Origin: Bradyrhizobium elkanii WSM2783
GTDB lineage: Bacteria > Pseudomonadota > Alphaproteobacteria > Rhizobiales > Xanthobacteraceae
Assembly (NCBI RefSeq): GCF_000472865.1
Contig: NZ_AXAP01000010.1
Location: 107,468-171,467 of the forward strand
DNA: 64,000 bases
Direction of reading: 5' to 3'
Within the stretch, counting starts at the first letter, position 1, and each line of letters starts with the position of its first letter. The translations under genes were made by a program, and so were the position numbers. The notes below the pieces were generated by a model. It made no database searches and was not told where the DNA came from. It saw only the letters and a program-made list of their open reading frames with translations. This document shows positions 1 through 9,504 of this stretch, one piece after another.

Positions 1-884
1 ATGGCTTCGTCAGCGTCGATATCGACCGCGCCGCACGCATCGCCACGATCTCGATCCAGGCGCCGGAGGCCGCGCCGCCGTCCGATATCGACGGTCTGAT
101 CGCGCAAGGAGCGGCGTTCTGGCCGCTGCAGGTCGCGCGCGAGCTCGATGACGCGATCCTGCATCTGCGCATCAACGAGCTCGGGATCGCGATGCTGGTG
201 TTCAAGAGCCACGGCGATCCCGCTCATGTCGTCGCTTACGACGATTTCCTCGAAGCCAATAAGTCCCATTGGCTGGTCAACGAGATCAGGCACATTTGGA
301 AGCGCGTGCTGAAGCGCATCGACGTCACCTCGCGCACGCTGGTGGCGCTGGTCGAGCCCGGCTCCTGTTTCGTCGGCACGCTCGCCGAACTCGTGTTCGC
401 CGCCGATCGCTCCTACATGCTGATCGGCTCGCGCGAGGGCGACAACCGTCCGCCGCCCGCGATCCAGCTCACCGCGATGAATTTTGGGCCCTATCCGATG
501 AGCCACGGACTCACCCGTCTGCAATCACGCTTCCAGGCCGACCCATCCGATCTTGAGCGGGCGCGTGGCGCGATCGGCAAGGCGCTCGATGCGGAAGAGG
601 CCGAAGGGCTCGGCCTCGTCACCTTCGCGCTCGACGACATCGACTGGGACGACGAGGTGCGCGTGTTCCTGGAGGAGCGCACCAGCTTCTCCCCCGACGG
701 CCTCACCGGCATGGAAGCCAACCTGCGCTTCGTCGGCCCCGAGACCATGGAATCGAAAATCTTTGCCCGTTTGACCGCGTGGCAGAACTGGATCTTCCAG
801 CGCCCCAATGCGGTCGGCGAGGAGGGCGCACTGCGCCGTTACGGCACCGGCCAGAAGGCGCAGTTCGATATGACGCGGGTTTGA
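1..884 (+). CDS. boxC: 2,3-epoxybenzoyl-CoA dihydrolase BoxC, C-terminal part (5' end outside window)
   Basis: An open frame runs from base 3 to a TGA at 882-884, giving about 293 residues with no start inside the window. The protein is crotonase-like and matches the C-terminal half of BoxC, which opens the epoxide ring of 2,3-epoxybenzoyl-CoA in aerobic benzoate breakdown. Supporting text includes VALVEPGSCFVGTLAELVFA and AANRSYM-like crotonase core sequence, and boxB follows directly in the same direction. Full BoxC proteins are about 550 residues, so roughly half is missing because of the window edge, not decay. Identification is from family knowledge and context. Confidence 0.9.
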   Translation, partial: GFVSVDIDRAARIATISIQAPEAAPPSDIDGLIAQGAAFWPLQVARELDDAILHLRINELGIAMLVFKSHGDPAHVVAYDDFLEANKSHWLVNEIRHIWKRVLKRIDVTSRTLVALVEPGSCFVGTLAELVFAADRSYMLIGSREGDNRPPPAIQLTAMNFGPYPMSHGLTRLQSRFQADPSDLERARGAIGKALDAEEAEGLGLVTFALDDIDWDDEVRVFLEERTSFSPDGLTGMEANLRFVGPETMESKIFARLTAWQNWIFQRPNAVGEEGALRRYGTGQKAQFDMTRV

Positions 885-894
885 AGATTTGGTG

Positions 895-984
895 CGTCAT
901 GGCCGGGCTTGTCCCGGCCATCCACGTCTTCCTTCGTCGAGGGAGGGAAGTGCGTGGATGCCCGGGACAAGCCCGGGCATGACG
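895..984. repeat. intergenic palindrome, CCGGG type
   Basis: A long imperfect inverted repeat begins CGTCATGGCCGGG and ends CCCGGGCATGACG. Inner arms read CCATCCACG and CGTGGATG. It lies between boxC and boxB and ends about 17 bases before the boxB ribosome-binding site. Related copies lie near 19530-19557 and at 56909-56982. Confidence 0.8.
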
Positions 985-1011
985 GAAAGAATATGCCCCA
1001 AGGAGGCTGCC

Positions 1012-2463
1012 ATGAACGTCAACATCATGAACGTCGACTACTCGACCAAGATTCCCAACAACGTGAACCTGTCGGCGGATCGCCAGGTCTTGAAGGCGCT
1101 GGAGGGCTGGCATCCCGGCTACATGGACTGGTGGAGCGACATGGGACCGGAAGGCTTCCAGCAGTCGCTGGTCTATCTGCGCACCGCCTATTCGGTCGAT
1201 CCGCGCGGCTGGGCCAAGTTCGATTACGTCAAGATGCCCGAATATCGCTGGGGCATCCTGCTCGCGCCGCAGGAAGAGAATCGCGTGGTTCCGTTCGGCG
1301 CCCATTATGGCGAGCCGGCCTGGCAGGAAGTGCCAGGCGAGCACCGCGCCATGCTGCGGCGGCTGATCGTGATCCAGGGCGACACCGAGCCGGCCTCCGT
1401 CGAGCAGCAGCGCCATCTCGGCAAGACCGCGCCCTCGCTCTACGACATGCGCAACCTGTTCCAGGTCAATGTCGAGGAGGGCCGCCATCTCTGGGCGATG
1501 GTCTATCTGCTGCAGAAATATTTCGGCCGCGACGGCCGCGAGGAGGCGGATGACCTGTTGCGCCGCCGCTCCGGCGACACGGACTCGCCGCGCATGCTGG
1601 GCGCCTTCAACGAGAAGACGCCCGATTGGCTCTCCTTCTTCATGTTCACCTATTTCACCGACCGCGACGGCAAGATGCAGCTCCACTCGCTGGCGCAATC
1701 CGGCTTCGACCCGCTGTCGCGCACCTGCCGCTTCATGCTGACGGAAGAAGCGCATCACATGTTCGTCGGCGAGACCGGCATCAGCCGTGTCGTGCAGCGG
1801 ACCTGCGAGGCGATGCGGGAAGCCGGTATCGAGGATCCGACCGATATCGCGAAAGTCCGGGCGTTAGGGGTGATCGACCTGCCGACCATCCAGAAGAAGC
1901 TGAACCTGCATTATTCACTGTCGCTCGATTTGTTCGGCTCCGAAGTCTCGACCAACGCCGCCAACGCCTTCAACGCCGGCATCAAGGGCCGCTACAAGGA
2001 GACGACGATCGAGGACGATCATCAGCTCCAGAACTCGACCTATCCGGTGCTGAAGCTGATCGACGGCGAGCTCAAGCTGGTCGACGAGCCGGCGCTGACC
2101 GCGCTCAACATGCGCCTGCGCGACGACTATACGCAGGACTGCGTCAAGGGCATGCTGCGCTGGAACAAGGTGATCTCGACATCAGGCTACGACTTCAAGC
2201 TCGCAGTGCCGCACGTCGCCTTCCACCGCGCCATCGGCGAGTTCAAGGACGTCGAGGCGACGCCCGAGGGCATCCTGATCGACAAGGCGACCTGGGAGAA
2301 GCGCAAGGCTGAATGGTTGCCGACAACCGAAGATGGCGAGTTCATCGCTTCGCTGATGAAGCCCGTCACCGAGATCGGGAAATTCGCCTCTTGGATCTCA
2401 CCGCCGAAGGTAGGTATCGACAACAAGCCCGGCGATTTCGAGTACGTGAAGATCGAGAGCTGA
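1012..2463 (+). CDS. boxB: benzoyl-CoA 2,3-epoxidase subunit BoxB
   Basis: BoxB is the di-iron oxygenase that epoxidises benzoyl-CoA in the aerobic box pathway, with electrons from reductase BoxA. The 483-residue product has the expected length. Carboxylate/histidine motifs EEGRH (about residues 155-159) and EEAHH (about 244-248) are the likely di-iron ligands. An AGGAGG at 1001-1006 sits five bases before ATG 1012 and fixes the start; the reading frame extends further upstream but only through the palindrome. It lies 127 bases after boxC and is probably co-transcribed with it. Identification is strong. Confidence 0.95.
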   Translation: MNVNIMNVDYSTKIPNNVNLSADRQVLKALEGWHPGYMDWWSDMGPEGFQQSLVYLRTAYSVDPRGWAKFDYVKMPEYRWGILLAPQEENRVVPFGAHYGEPAWQEVPGEHRAMLRRLIVIQGDTEPASVEQQRHLGKTAPSLYDMRNLFQVNVEEGRHLWAMVYLLQKYFGRDGREEADDLLRRRSGDTDSPRMLGAFNEKTPDWLSFFMFTYFTDRDGKMQLHSLAQSGFDPLSRTCRFMLTEEAHHMFVGETGISRVVQRTCEAMREAGIEDPTDIAKVRALGVIDLPTIQKKLNLHYSLSLDLFGSEVSTNAANAFNAGIKGRYKETTIEDDHQLQNSTYPVLKLIDGELKLVDEPALTALNMRLRDDYTQDCVKGMLRWNKVISTSGYDFKLAVPHVAFHRAIGEFKDVEATPEGILIDKATWEKRKAEWLPTTEDGEFIASLMKPVTEIGKFASWISPPKVGIDNKPGDFEYVKIES

Positions 2464-2469
2464 TCTCGC

Positions 2470-2594
2470 TGTCGTCCCTGCGAAAGCAGGGACCCATAAC
2501 CACAGGCGTTTGTTGTGGACGCGCGCAAGTGGTTGCGGCGGAGCTTGCCACACACGCCTGTGGTTATGGGTCCCGGCTCAAGGCCGGGACGACA
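2470..2594. repeat. nested cruciform repeat, copy 1 of 3
   Basis: An outer stem TGTCGTCCC/GGGACGACA encloses a small 5' hairpin (CCCTGCGAAAGCAGGG), a long central hairpin built on CCATAACCAC/GTGGTTATGG, and a small 3' hairpin (CCCGGCTCAAGGCCGGG). It lies between convergent boxB and an SDR gene, where it could act as a two-way terminator. Copies 2 and 3 are at 18211-18344 and 23252-23393. Confidence 0.85.
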
Positions 2595-2606
2595 CCGTAA
2601 TTGTCG

Positions 2607-3416
2607 CTAAGAATCCCAACCGCTGCCCTTGATCCCGGCATTCGCATAGACGATGCCGCCATCCACCGTGATGGTGGCGCCGACCACATAGTCGCCGGCG
2701 CGGGAGGCGAGATAGATCGCAGCGCCCGCCATGTCCTCGTCGGTGCCGATCCGGCCCGACGGCACCTTCGTCGCGACCTCATCGGCATTGTCGCGCGCCG
2801 CGCGGTTCAAGTCCGATTTGAACGGCCCCGGCGCGATCGCGGTGACCACGACGTGGTCCTTGATCAGCTTCACCGCCATCCGCCGCGTCAGGTGGATCAA
2901 GCCGGCCTTGCTTGCGGCATAGGAATAGGTCTCCAGCGGGTTGACGAAGATGCCGTCGATCGAGGCGATGTTGATCACCTTCGCCGGCCGCTCCGCGCTC
3001 GCGGCCGCGCGCAGCGGCGCGGCCAGCGCCTTGGTCAGGAAGAACGGCGCCTTGACGTTGAGGGTCATCACCTTGTCCCAGCCGCTTTCCGGAAAGTCGT
3101 CGAAGTCCGCGCCCCATGCCGCGCCGGCATTGTTGACGAGGATGTCGAGCCTCGGCTCGCGCTTCTTGATCTCGGTGGCCAGCACCTCGATGCCGGCGAG
3201 ACTGGAGATGTCGATCGGCAGCGCGATGCACTCGCCGCCATATTCGGCCGAAAGTTCCTTTGCGGTCTCTTCGCACGGCCCGGCTTTCCGCGCGGTGATG
3301 TAGACCTTGGCCGCGCCCTGCGCGAGGAAGCCCGCGGCGATCATCCTGCCGATGCCGCGCGATCCACCCGTCACCAGCGCAATGCGGCCCTTGAGTGAAA
3401 ACAGATCCTTGAACAT
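2607..3416 (-). CDS. short-chain dehydrogenase/reductase (RhlG-like)
   Basis: The 269-residue protein is a classical SDR. It has the NAD(P) site TGGSRGIGR near the N-terminus, NNAGA, and a catalytic YAASK. The overall form resembles RhlG-type NADPH-dependent ketoacyl reductases, but the substrate cannot be read from sequence. ATG 3416 is chosen because GGAGGA lies about four bases upstream; an earlier in-frame ATG would add 18 unrelated residues. The gene converges on boxB across a cruciform repeat, so it need not belong to the benzoate operon. Confidence 0.88.
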   Translation of the reverse strand: MFKDLFSLKGRIALVTGGSRGIGRMIAAGFLAQGAAKVYITARKAGPCEETAKELSAEYGGECIALPIDISSLAGIEVLATEIKKREPRLDILVNNAGAAWGADFDDFPESGWDKVMTLNVKAPFFLTKALAAPLRAAASAERPAKVINIASIDGIFVNPLETYSYAASKAGLIHLTRRMAVKLIKDHVVVTAIAPGPFKSDLNRAARDNADEVATKVPSGRIGTDEDMAGAAIYLASRAGDYVVGATITVDGGIVYANAGIKGSGWDS

Positions 3417-3545
3417 GCGTTCCTCCGATTGCTTGCCGAAGGTTGTGAAAGGAGCATCGAGACGAGTCAAGGAACTACCCGCAACGCGGAGCAGCTCGCG
3501 TGCTTTGTTCGCTCGCCAATCATCACAACTTCAAGGCTGCGAGTT

Positions 3546-3703
3546 GATGCGCCCTCGCCCCTTGCGGGAGAGGGCGGCTCCGGCGCTACGGCAAATTCGC
3601 TTGGGTGAGGGGTTCTCTCCACGAACACCTGCGCCTGTGGAGACAACCCCTCATCCGGCGTGGACTGCGTCCACGCCACCTTCTCTCACAAGGGGAGAAG
3701 GGA
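3546..3703. repeat. intergenic palindrome, GAGAGGG/GGTGAGGGG type
   Basis: This block fills most of the 311-base gap between two minus-strand genes. It has hairpins CCCTCGCCCC/GGGAGAGGGC, a central GGTGAGGGGT...ACCCCTCATC inverted repeat, and GTGGACTGCGTCCAC. It is a typical rhizobial intergenic repeat mosaic. No gene is visible in the gap. Confidence 0.75.
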
Positions 3704-3727
3704 AGGGCCGTAGCGAGGGTAGAAAAG

Positions 3728-4798
3728 CTACGCCGCGTCGATGCGGCGGAAGCCGTTCCAGACGGCGGTGGCGGCGCCGGAGGTGAGGACGGGGATGATG
3801 CGCGCGTCCTGGTAGTTGCCGTTCAGCGAGACGCGCTGCACGGCGGTCAGGTGATCAGCGCTTTCCGGGAAGATCATGCCCGGCCGCGTCGTCACGGCGG
3901 TCTTGAAGCCCGCGGCGCTGGCAAGGGCGAATTCGCGTTGGCCGGCCGCGATCTTGTCGCCATAGGGATAGGCGAAATGCAGCACCGGCCGCGCCAGCGC
4001 CGCTTCGATCCGCTCCCGACTGGCGGTCATCTCGAACGCCGCCACGTCCTCGGACTGCCGGGCGAGGTTGCAATGGGTGATGGTGTGCGCGCCGATTGTC
4101 ACCAGCGGATCGTTGGCGAATTCCTTCAGTTCGTTCCAGGACATGCAGAACTTGCGCGCGATCGTCGTCTCGTCGACATCATGGCGTGCGCACAGCGCCG
4201 AAACCTCGCGCTGGACATCCTGCTCGCCCGGCAAGCTCCGCAACCAGTCGTGCAACTGCTCGAAGGCGGTGTGTTTCGCCTCCGGCGTCGAAGTATCGAT
4301 CGGCGTCATCGCTCCGCCGACCGGCGCCTCGATCGCGGCCGCCTTGGCGACCACCTGCTCCAGCGCGATCCACCACAGCCGGCCGGTCCCTTCCGCGAAA
4401 TCGCTGGCGGCGTAGACAATGAACGGCGCGTCGAACTCGCGCATGACAGGCAGTGCATGGTCGCGGTTGTCGCGATAGCCGTCGTCGAAGGTGAAGCAGG
4501 CAAAGCGCCGCGCGAAATCGCGCTCGGTCATTCGCCGGTGCATCTCGTCCATGGTGACGATATCGATGTCCAGCGAGCGCAGATGCTCCAGCATCGCGCG
4601 CAGGAACTCCGGTTCAACCTCGAGATGATGGTTCGGCTGGAACTCATCGTTGCGGCGTGGCCGGACATGGTGCAGCATGAAAACCGCGCCGACGCCTGCG
4701 AAGATTGGTCGCAGCAGGAAATGGGCTCCGGAGAAATACAGCGCTTCGAGCCCGGCGCGGATAACGGTTTTTCTGAGCTGTTTTTTCATCCGCGACAT
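3728..4798 (-). CDS. polysaccharide deacetylase family protein
   Basis: A NodB-type carbohydrate esterase of about 356 residues. The metal-site motif FTFDDGYRDN is present, with GAHTITHCNL supplying the histidine pair and a later YPYGD. Such enzymes remove acetyl groups from envelope or exported polysaccharides; the substrate is unknown. ATG 4798 is chosen as the first Met of a coherent N-terminus (MSRMKKQLRK); the open frame continues upstream into the promoter of the divergent OmpA-type gene. No strong ribosome site is visible, and Met at 4789 is an alternative. Confidence 0.85.
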   Translation of the reverse strand: MSRMKKQLRKTVIRAGLEALYFSGAHFLLRPIFAGVGAVFMLHHVRPRRNDEFQPNHHLEVEPEFLRAMLEHLRSLDIDIVTMDEMHRRMTERDFARRFACFTFDDGYRDNRDHALPVMREFDAPFIVYAASDFAEGTGRLWWIALEQVVAKAAAIEAPVGGAMTPIDTSTPEAKHTAFEQLHDWLRSLPGEQDVQREVSALCARHDVDETTIARKFCMSWNELKEFANDPLVTIGAHTITHCNLARQSEDVAAFEMTASRERIEAALARPVLHFAYPYGDKIAAGQREFALASAAGFKTAVTTRPGMIFPESADHLTAVQRVSLNGNYQDARIIPVLTSGAATAVWNGFRRIDAA

Positions 4799-4957
4799 CG
4801 GCCGGCCGGTTGCATTACGGCGCGAAATTAGCGAACCACCGCTGAACAAACGGTTAGCCGGCCCGGTTATACGCGGCTCTTTGCCAGACGCGGTATTTCG
4901 GGTTTGACAGTCAGCCAAGGGTTTGTTTTCTCTCTGGTTCCGGAGCCAGGACCCCGA

Positions 4958-6352
4958 ATGCACGAACTTTTCAAGTGGAGTCGCAAGTGGTGGCCGGGCG
5001 TGATTCCGCTGGTCATCTGTTGGGGTATCGCGGCCTGGACCACGACCGCAACCGTGGAGGCTGATCTCGCCGCGCGATCAAACGCCGCGCTCAAGGACAC
5101 CATCCTTGACAAGCGCAGGATCGCGGTCGCCGGGCGGGACGTGACGTTTGCCGCCGAGGCGTTCTCGGAGGAGGGCCGTCAGAGCGCGGTGGCCTCCGTC
5201 GAGGCAGTGCCCGGCGTGCGCCTCGTCAATAACGAGACGCGGCTCGTTCCCGAAGCAAAGCCATTCGTCTGGTCGGCCGAGCGCGACGTCGTCCGGGTGA
5301 CACTCACCGGCAGTGCGCCGTTACCGTCGAGCAAGGGCAAGCTGCTCGAAGCGGCCCGCAATACGCTTGGCAGCGTCGAAGTCGCCGACCAGATGTCGCT
5401 CGCGCGCGGCGCGCCGCCGCGCTTCGACAGTGCGGCGCTGCTGCTGCTCGACCAGATCGGCAAGTTGAAGGATGGCAAGATCACGTTGACCGACACCAAG
5501 GTCAACCTGTCCGGCATGGCGCGCGAACTCGGCGGGCGCGAGGCGATCGCGGCCGCGCTACGGAATCTGCCGGAGGGCTATTCGGTCGCAGCCAATGACA
5601 TCAAGGCGCCGCCCTACATCTTCCAGGCCTACAAGGATCCGGTCGCGGTGACGCTGACGCTCACCGGCAATGTGCCCGACAACAACGCTCATGCCGCGCT
5701 CGTCGCGGCCGCCGAGCGCAAGTTCTTCTCGGAGAAGGTCGTCGACAACCTCAAGGCCAGCCTGGGCGCTCCTTCCGGCTTTGCGAACGCCGTGGTGCCC
5801 GCGCTCGGCGCCTTGTCGCGGCTGTCGACCGGCACGCTCGTGGTGACCGATCGCGAAGTGAAGCTGTCGGGCGATGCGTTCTATGACGCCGCCGCCAACC
5901 AGATCCGCGCCGGACTCGGCCGGGATTTTCCGCAAGGCTGGCAGTACAAGGCCGATATTTCGGTGAAGCCGGCGGCCTCCCCGGTGGATGCGACCGTGTG
6001 CCAGCAGCTCTTCACCGAGCTGCTGTCGAAGGCGAGGATCCGCTTTGAATCGGGCAAGGCCGATATCTCCGCGGATTCCGTGGGCCTGCTCGATCGCCTG
6101 ACCGAGACCGCGCTGCGCTGCCCGAATGCCACGATCGAGATCGCCGGTCACACCGACAGCGACGGCGACGAGAGCGCCAACCAGGCGCTCTCGGAACGGC
6201 GCGCGGAGGCGGTGATGGACTATCTGGTCAAAGCGGGCCTGCCGCCAACCCGCTTCCAGGCGGTCGGCTACGGCGCTACGCAGCCGCTTGCCGGCAACGA
6301 CAGCGAAGAAGGCAAGGCGCAGAACCGCCGCATCGATTTCGTGGTGAAGTGA
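4958..6352 (+). CDS. OmpA-family envelope protein with BON-like repeats
   Basis: The 464-residue product has one N-terminal membrane segment (WWPGVIPLVICWGIAAW), a long middle with repeated BON-like units, and a C-terminal OmpA domain. The OmpA core contains IEIAGHTDSDGDESANQALS followed by RRAEAV, and ends NRRIDFVVK. The OmpA domain is expected to bind peptidoglycan, so the protein probably links the inner membrane to the wall. ATG 4958 is preferred over an upstream start because it begins directly at the membrane anchor. The next gene overlaps its stop. Confidence 0.85.
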   Translation: MHELFKWSRKWWPGVIPLVICWGIAAWTTTATVEADLAARSNAALKDTILDKRRIAVAGRDVTFAAEAFSEEGRQSAVASVEAVPGVRLVNNETRLVPEAKPFVWSAERDVVRVTLTGSAPLPSSKGKLLEAARNTLGSVEVADQMSLARGAPPRFDSAALLLLDQIGKLKDGKITLTDTKVNLSGMARELGGREAIAAALRNLPEGYSVAANDIKAPPYIFQAYKDPVAVTLTLTGNVPDNNAHAALVAAAERKFFSEKVVDNLKASLGAPSGFANAVVPALGALSRLSTGTLVVTDREVKLSGDAFYDAAANQIRAGLGRDFPQGWQYKADISVKPAASPVDATVCQQLFTELLSKARIRFESGKADISADSVGLLDRLTETALRCPNATIEIAGHTDSDGDESANQALSERRAEAVMDYLVKAGLPPTRFQAVGYGATQPLAGNDSEEGKAQNRRIDFVVK

Positions 6353-6648
6353 TGGCCTATTTGGCGACGTTCTTCTGGGGTTGGCTGCTCGCGGCGCTGT
6401 TGATCGGCCTTGCGATGGGCTGGATATCGGTGGTGCAGCACGGGGAAGGCGTGTCACGAAAGCTGGCGCGATGGCTGGCGCTGCTCGCGGCGATCCTGAT
6501 CGCCCTTGCGCTCGGCCACATCGTTCCCGGCCGGTTCGGCTATTGGCTCGACCTGTTCCTGATCATGTTCGCGCTCTACCTCGCCGGATGCCTGGTGGGA
6601 TCGTGGCTGCGTGATTGGGTGGTGTCGCGCAGCCAGCCGGCCCGATGA
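6352..6648 (+). CDS. small membrane protein, partner of the OmpA-family gene
   Basis: A 98-residue protein with about three hydrophobic segments (AALLIGLAMGWISVV, WLALLAAILIALALG, LFLIMFALYLAGCLVGSW). Its ATG overlaps the preceding TGA as TGATG, which points to translational coupling with the OmpA/BON gene. A GTG three bases earlier is an alternative start. I do not recognise a named family; the tight pairing suggests the two proteins act together in the envelope. Confidence 0.75.
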   Translation: MAYLATFFWGWLLAALLIGLAMGWISVVQHGEGVSRKLARWLALLAAILIALALGHIVPGRFGYWLDLFLIMFALYLAGCLVGSWLRDWVVSRSQPAR

Positions 6649-6974
6649 GGTGGTCGGGTGAGGCGGCAAGTTGCGGCCGCCCAGCGCGTTTTCGTGCTCC
6701 CGATGGCTGCTGCCGGGACGTTCGGTCGCATCGGTGCCGGGCTGGCCATGGCCCGCGCCTACGTGTCAACTCCTTGTAGGATCGGAGAGAATGCAGCAAA
6801 ACTGTGCACCTGCTGTCATGAACTCCCCCTAATGTGTTGAAGATGCGCGTTTTATCGTCGCCAGACGAATTCCACTTCGACCCGAAACGCGCTACGACAG
6901 GCGGGAGGGAACAGCGGAGCGTCGGCGGGGTTCGCCCGATAGCCGTCGTCGCAGGATCGCAATTCGAGGTCTAG
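6649..6974. other. gap without a recognisable gene
   Basis: A 326-base stretch upstream of the YbhN-like gene. A short plus-strand frame (6658-6840) lacks any family resemblance. GAGG just before 6970 may serve as the ribosome site for the next gene. I see no clear promoter or hairpin. Confidence 0.5.
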
Positions 6975-8030
6975 ATGCTGGAAGCAATCCGCAGGGCGAT
7001 CGCGTTTCTGCGCCAGAAGCAGGTCCTGCACAAATTGGGCGTTGCGATTAGCATCACGGTCATCGCGATCGCGTGCTACGTGCTCTATCACATGCTGCGT
7101 GGCATCGACACCAACGAGGTGCTCGAGGCTATCAAGAGTACCGAGCCGCGCCAGATCGCCCTGGCGGCGCTGTTCGTGGCGGCCGGCTATTTCACGCTGA
7201 CCTTCTACGACCTGTTCGCGGTGCGCGCGATCGGCCACAGCCACGTTCCCTACCGCATCAATGCGCTCGCCGCCTTCACCTCCTATTCGATCGGGCACAA
7301 TGTCGGCGCCAGCGTCTTCACCGGCGGGGCGGTGCGCTACCGCATCTATTCGGCCTGGGGGCTGAACGCGATCGACGTCGCCAAGATCTGCTTCCTGGCC
7401 GGGCTGACCTTCTGGCTCGGCAATGCCGCCGTGCTCGGCATCGGGATTGCCTATCATCCGGAAGCCGCCGCCGCGATCGATCAGCTTCCACCCTGGCTCA
7501 ATCGGGTCGCGGCATTCACCATCATCGTCGCGCTGGTAGCCTATGTGGTCTGGGTCTGGACCCAGCCGCGGGTGGTCGGGCGCGGGCCCTGGACAGTGAC
7601 GCTGCCGGGCGGCCCGCTGACGCTCTTGCAGATCTGCATCGGCATCATCGACCTCGGGTTCTGCGCCCTGGCGATGTACGTGCTGGTGCCGGACGAGCCC
7701 AATCTCGGCTTTGTCGTGGTGGCCGTCATCTTCGTCTCGGCGACGCTGCTGGGCTTTGCCAGCCACTCGCCCGGCGGCCTCGGCGTATTCGACGCCGCCA
7801 TGCTGGTCGGCCTCTGGCAGATGGACCGCGAGGATCTGCTCGGCGGGATGCTTTTGTTCCGGATGCTCTACTATATTTCACCTTTTGTCGTATCTGTAAT
7901 CTTGCTGACGTTTCGGGAGCTTATCCTTGGAGCGCGAATCAAGCGCCTGCGCCATTTGGGAGCTGGCTCCGACGCCAAACCGCGGCATGAGGCCGTTTAT
8001 GTCCGCGAGCGCGGAGACACCAGCGCCTGA
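6975..8030 (+). CDS. YbhN/UPF0104-type membrane protein (lysylphosphatidylglycerol synthase TM-like)
   Basis: A 351-residue integral membrane protein with about eight hydrophobic segments. Signature text includes SYSIGHNVGASVFTGGAVRY and ATLLGFASHSPGGLGVFDA, typical of the transmembrane domain shared by UPF0104 proteins and MprF. There is no cytosolic transferase domain, so lysine transfer should not be assumed; a flippase or lipid-related role is more likely. It lies 32 bases before phoR in the same direction, so the two may share transcripts. Confidence 0.8.
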   Translation: MLEAIRRAIAFLRQKQVLHKLGVAISITVIAIACYVLYHMLRGIDTNEVLEAIKSTEPRQIALAALFVAAGYFTLTFYDLFAVRAIGHSHVPYRINALAAFTSYSIGHNVGASVFTGGAVRYRIYSAWGLNAIDVAKICFLAGLTFWLGNAAVLGIGIAYHPEAAAAIDQLPPWLNRVAAFTIIVALVAYVVWVWTQPRVVGRGPWTVTLPGGPLTLLQICIGIIDLGFCALAMYVLVPDEPNLGFVVVAVIFVSATLLGFASHSPGGLGVFDAAMLVGLWQMDREDLLGGMLLFRMLYYISPFVVSVILLTFRELILGARIKRLRHLGAGSDAKPRHEAVYVRERGDTSA

Positions 8031-8062
8031 CGCCGCCGCCTGAACAGGAAGAAGCCGGCTCA

Positions 8063-9361
8063 ATGGCCCTTCACGAATCCTCTTCCTCCTTTTTCTCGCC
8101 GTGGCCTGACCGGCTGCGGCACTCGGCTATTGTCCTGCTTGCGGCGGGGCTGGCGCTCAGCGTGCTGGTCGCGCTCGATGAACTCTCGCTGATCCGCGCC
8201 TTTGCGGTGTTCCTCTGCATCGCCGCCGCGGCGCTGGTGCCCTGGCGCCTGCATGACGTGGCGGCCTCCCGCGAGGACACCCGCAGCGTCAATCCAGTCG
8301 AGAACGGGGCGGTTGCCGCCGTCGTCGCCGGCATGCCGGACCCGGCCGTGCTGCTCGACCGTGCCGGCCGCGTCATTCATCTCAATGCCGCGGCGGCCCA
8401 GTTGGCGCCGGCGCTGCGCAAGAACGAGCTGGCCCAGTTCGCGCTGCGCTCGCCGGAGATCATCACCGCGCTGCGCGAGGCGATTGCCACCACCGAGCCG
8501 CGGCGCGCCACCTATCTCGACCATGTCCCGGTCGATCGCTGGATGGAATTGGTGATCACGCCGGTGCCGGTGCCGACCCTGTTCGGCGGCACCGACAAAT
8601 GCATGCTGATGACCTTCCATGACCTGACGCCGCTGCGCCGGGTCGAGGAAATGCGCGCCGACTTCGTCGCCAATGCCAGCCACGAATTGCGGACGCCGCT
8701 CGCGGCGCTGTCGGGCTTCATCGACACCCTGCAGGGGCCGGCCAGGGACGATCCGCGGGCGCGGGAGCGCTTCCTTGGCATCATGCATACCCAGGCTACG
8801 CGGATGGCGCGGCTGATCGACGATCTGTTGTCGCTGTCGCGGGTCGAGCTCTCGGCCCATGTCCGCCCTGACACCTGCGTCGACCTGATCCCGATCATCC
8901 GCCAGGTCGCCGACGGCCTGGAGCCGCTGGCGCGCGAGCGGCAGGTCGTGATCGAGATCCAGCTTCCCGAGACGCCGGTCATGATCGCGGGCGACCGGGA
9001 GGAGCTGTTGCGGCTGTTCGAGAACCTGATCGAGAACGCGCTGAAATACGGCGCCTCCGGCGGCCGGGTGATCGTCTCGCTAAAGGAGGCCGCCTCCGGC
9101 GAGGGCGCCCCCGAGATCCGGGTCCTGGTGCGGGATTTCGGTCCCGGCATCGCCCCGGAACACCTGCCGCGGCTGACCGAGCGCTTCTATCGGGTCGACG
9201 TCGGCGACAGCCGCCTCCAGGGCGGAACCGGGCTTGGATTATCCTTGGTGAAACATATTCTTAACCGTCATCGCGGCCGCCTCTTGATCGAAAGCGTGCC
9301 GAAAAACGGCGCTACTTTTACCGCCTGTTTTCCCCAGGTGAAGACCCCTGCGGCGGCATAA
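8063..9361 (+). CDS. phoR: phosphate regulon sensor histidine kinase PhoR
   Basis: The 432-residue kinase starts with two membrane segments, then a PAS-like region (about 90-190). The H-box ASHELRTPL carries the phosphorylated His at residue 207. ATP-binding motifs follow: [24 protein letters not shown] and [12 protein letters not shown]. PhoR senses phosphate shortage through the Pst transporter and PhoU and phosphorylates PhoB. Assignment to PhoR over other kinases rests on its place immediately before the pst genes and phoB. The ATG at 8063 gives a start compatible with the membrane anchor. Confidence 0.92.
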   Translation: MALHESSSSFFSPWPDRLRHSAIVLLAAGLALSVLVALDELSLIRAFAVFLCIAAAALVPWRLHDVAASREDTRSVNPVENGAVAAVVAGMPDPAVLLDRAGRVIHLNAAAAQLAPALRKNELAQFALRSPEIITALREAIATTEPRRATYLDHVPVDRWMELVITPVPVPTLFGGTDKCMLMTFHDLTPLRRVEEMRADFVANASHELRTPLAALSGFIDTLQGPARDDPRARERFLGIMHTQATRMARLIDDLLSLSRVELSAHVRPDTCVDLIPIIRQVADGLEPLARERQVVIEIQLPETPVMIAGDREELLRLFENLIENALKYGASGGRVIVSLKEAASGEGAPEIRVLVRDFGPGIAPEHLPRLTERFYRVDVGDSRLQGGTGLGLSLVKHILNRHRGRLLIESVPKNGATFTACFPQVKTPAAA

Positions 9362-9387
9362 AATCAAGCAATTTCAATTGCTTGAAT

Positions 9388-9409
9388 GTGTCATCCAACT
9401 GTCATCCAA
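9388..9409 (+). promoter_or_regulatory. Pho box upstream of pstS
   Basis: Two perfect 11-base direct repeats TGTCATCCAAC lie back to back at 9389-9399 and 9400-9410. This fits the known PhoB site of two CTGTCAT-type heptamers at 11-base spacing. It lies about 95 bases before pstS and after the phoR stop, so PhoB should activate pstSCAB-phoU-phoB. Confidence 0.93.
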
Positions 9410-9504
9410 CCTTCGTAAAACGAGCATCGACCGCTCCTAAACGGACCGGCGTGAGCGCGATCGGGCGCATCCGGCGCTTCGCTCACAGGATTGGAGACCA
9501 CCCC

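Noticed and set aside
703..1758. A 351-residue minus-strand frame across boxC and boxB
   Set aside because: Runs through two well-identified genes and the palindrome between them; no recognisable protein features.
3605..4831. A 408-residue plus-strand frame opposite the deacetylase
   Set aside because: Shadow of the polysaccharide deacetylase; typical antisense composition.
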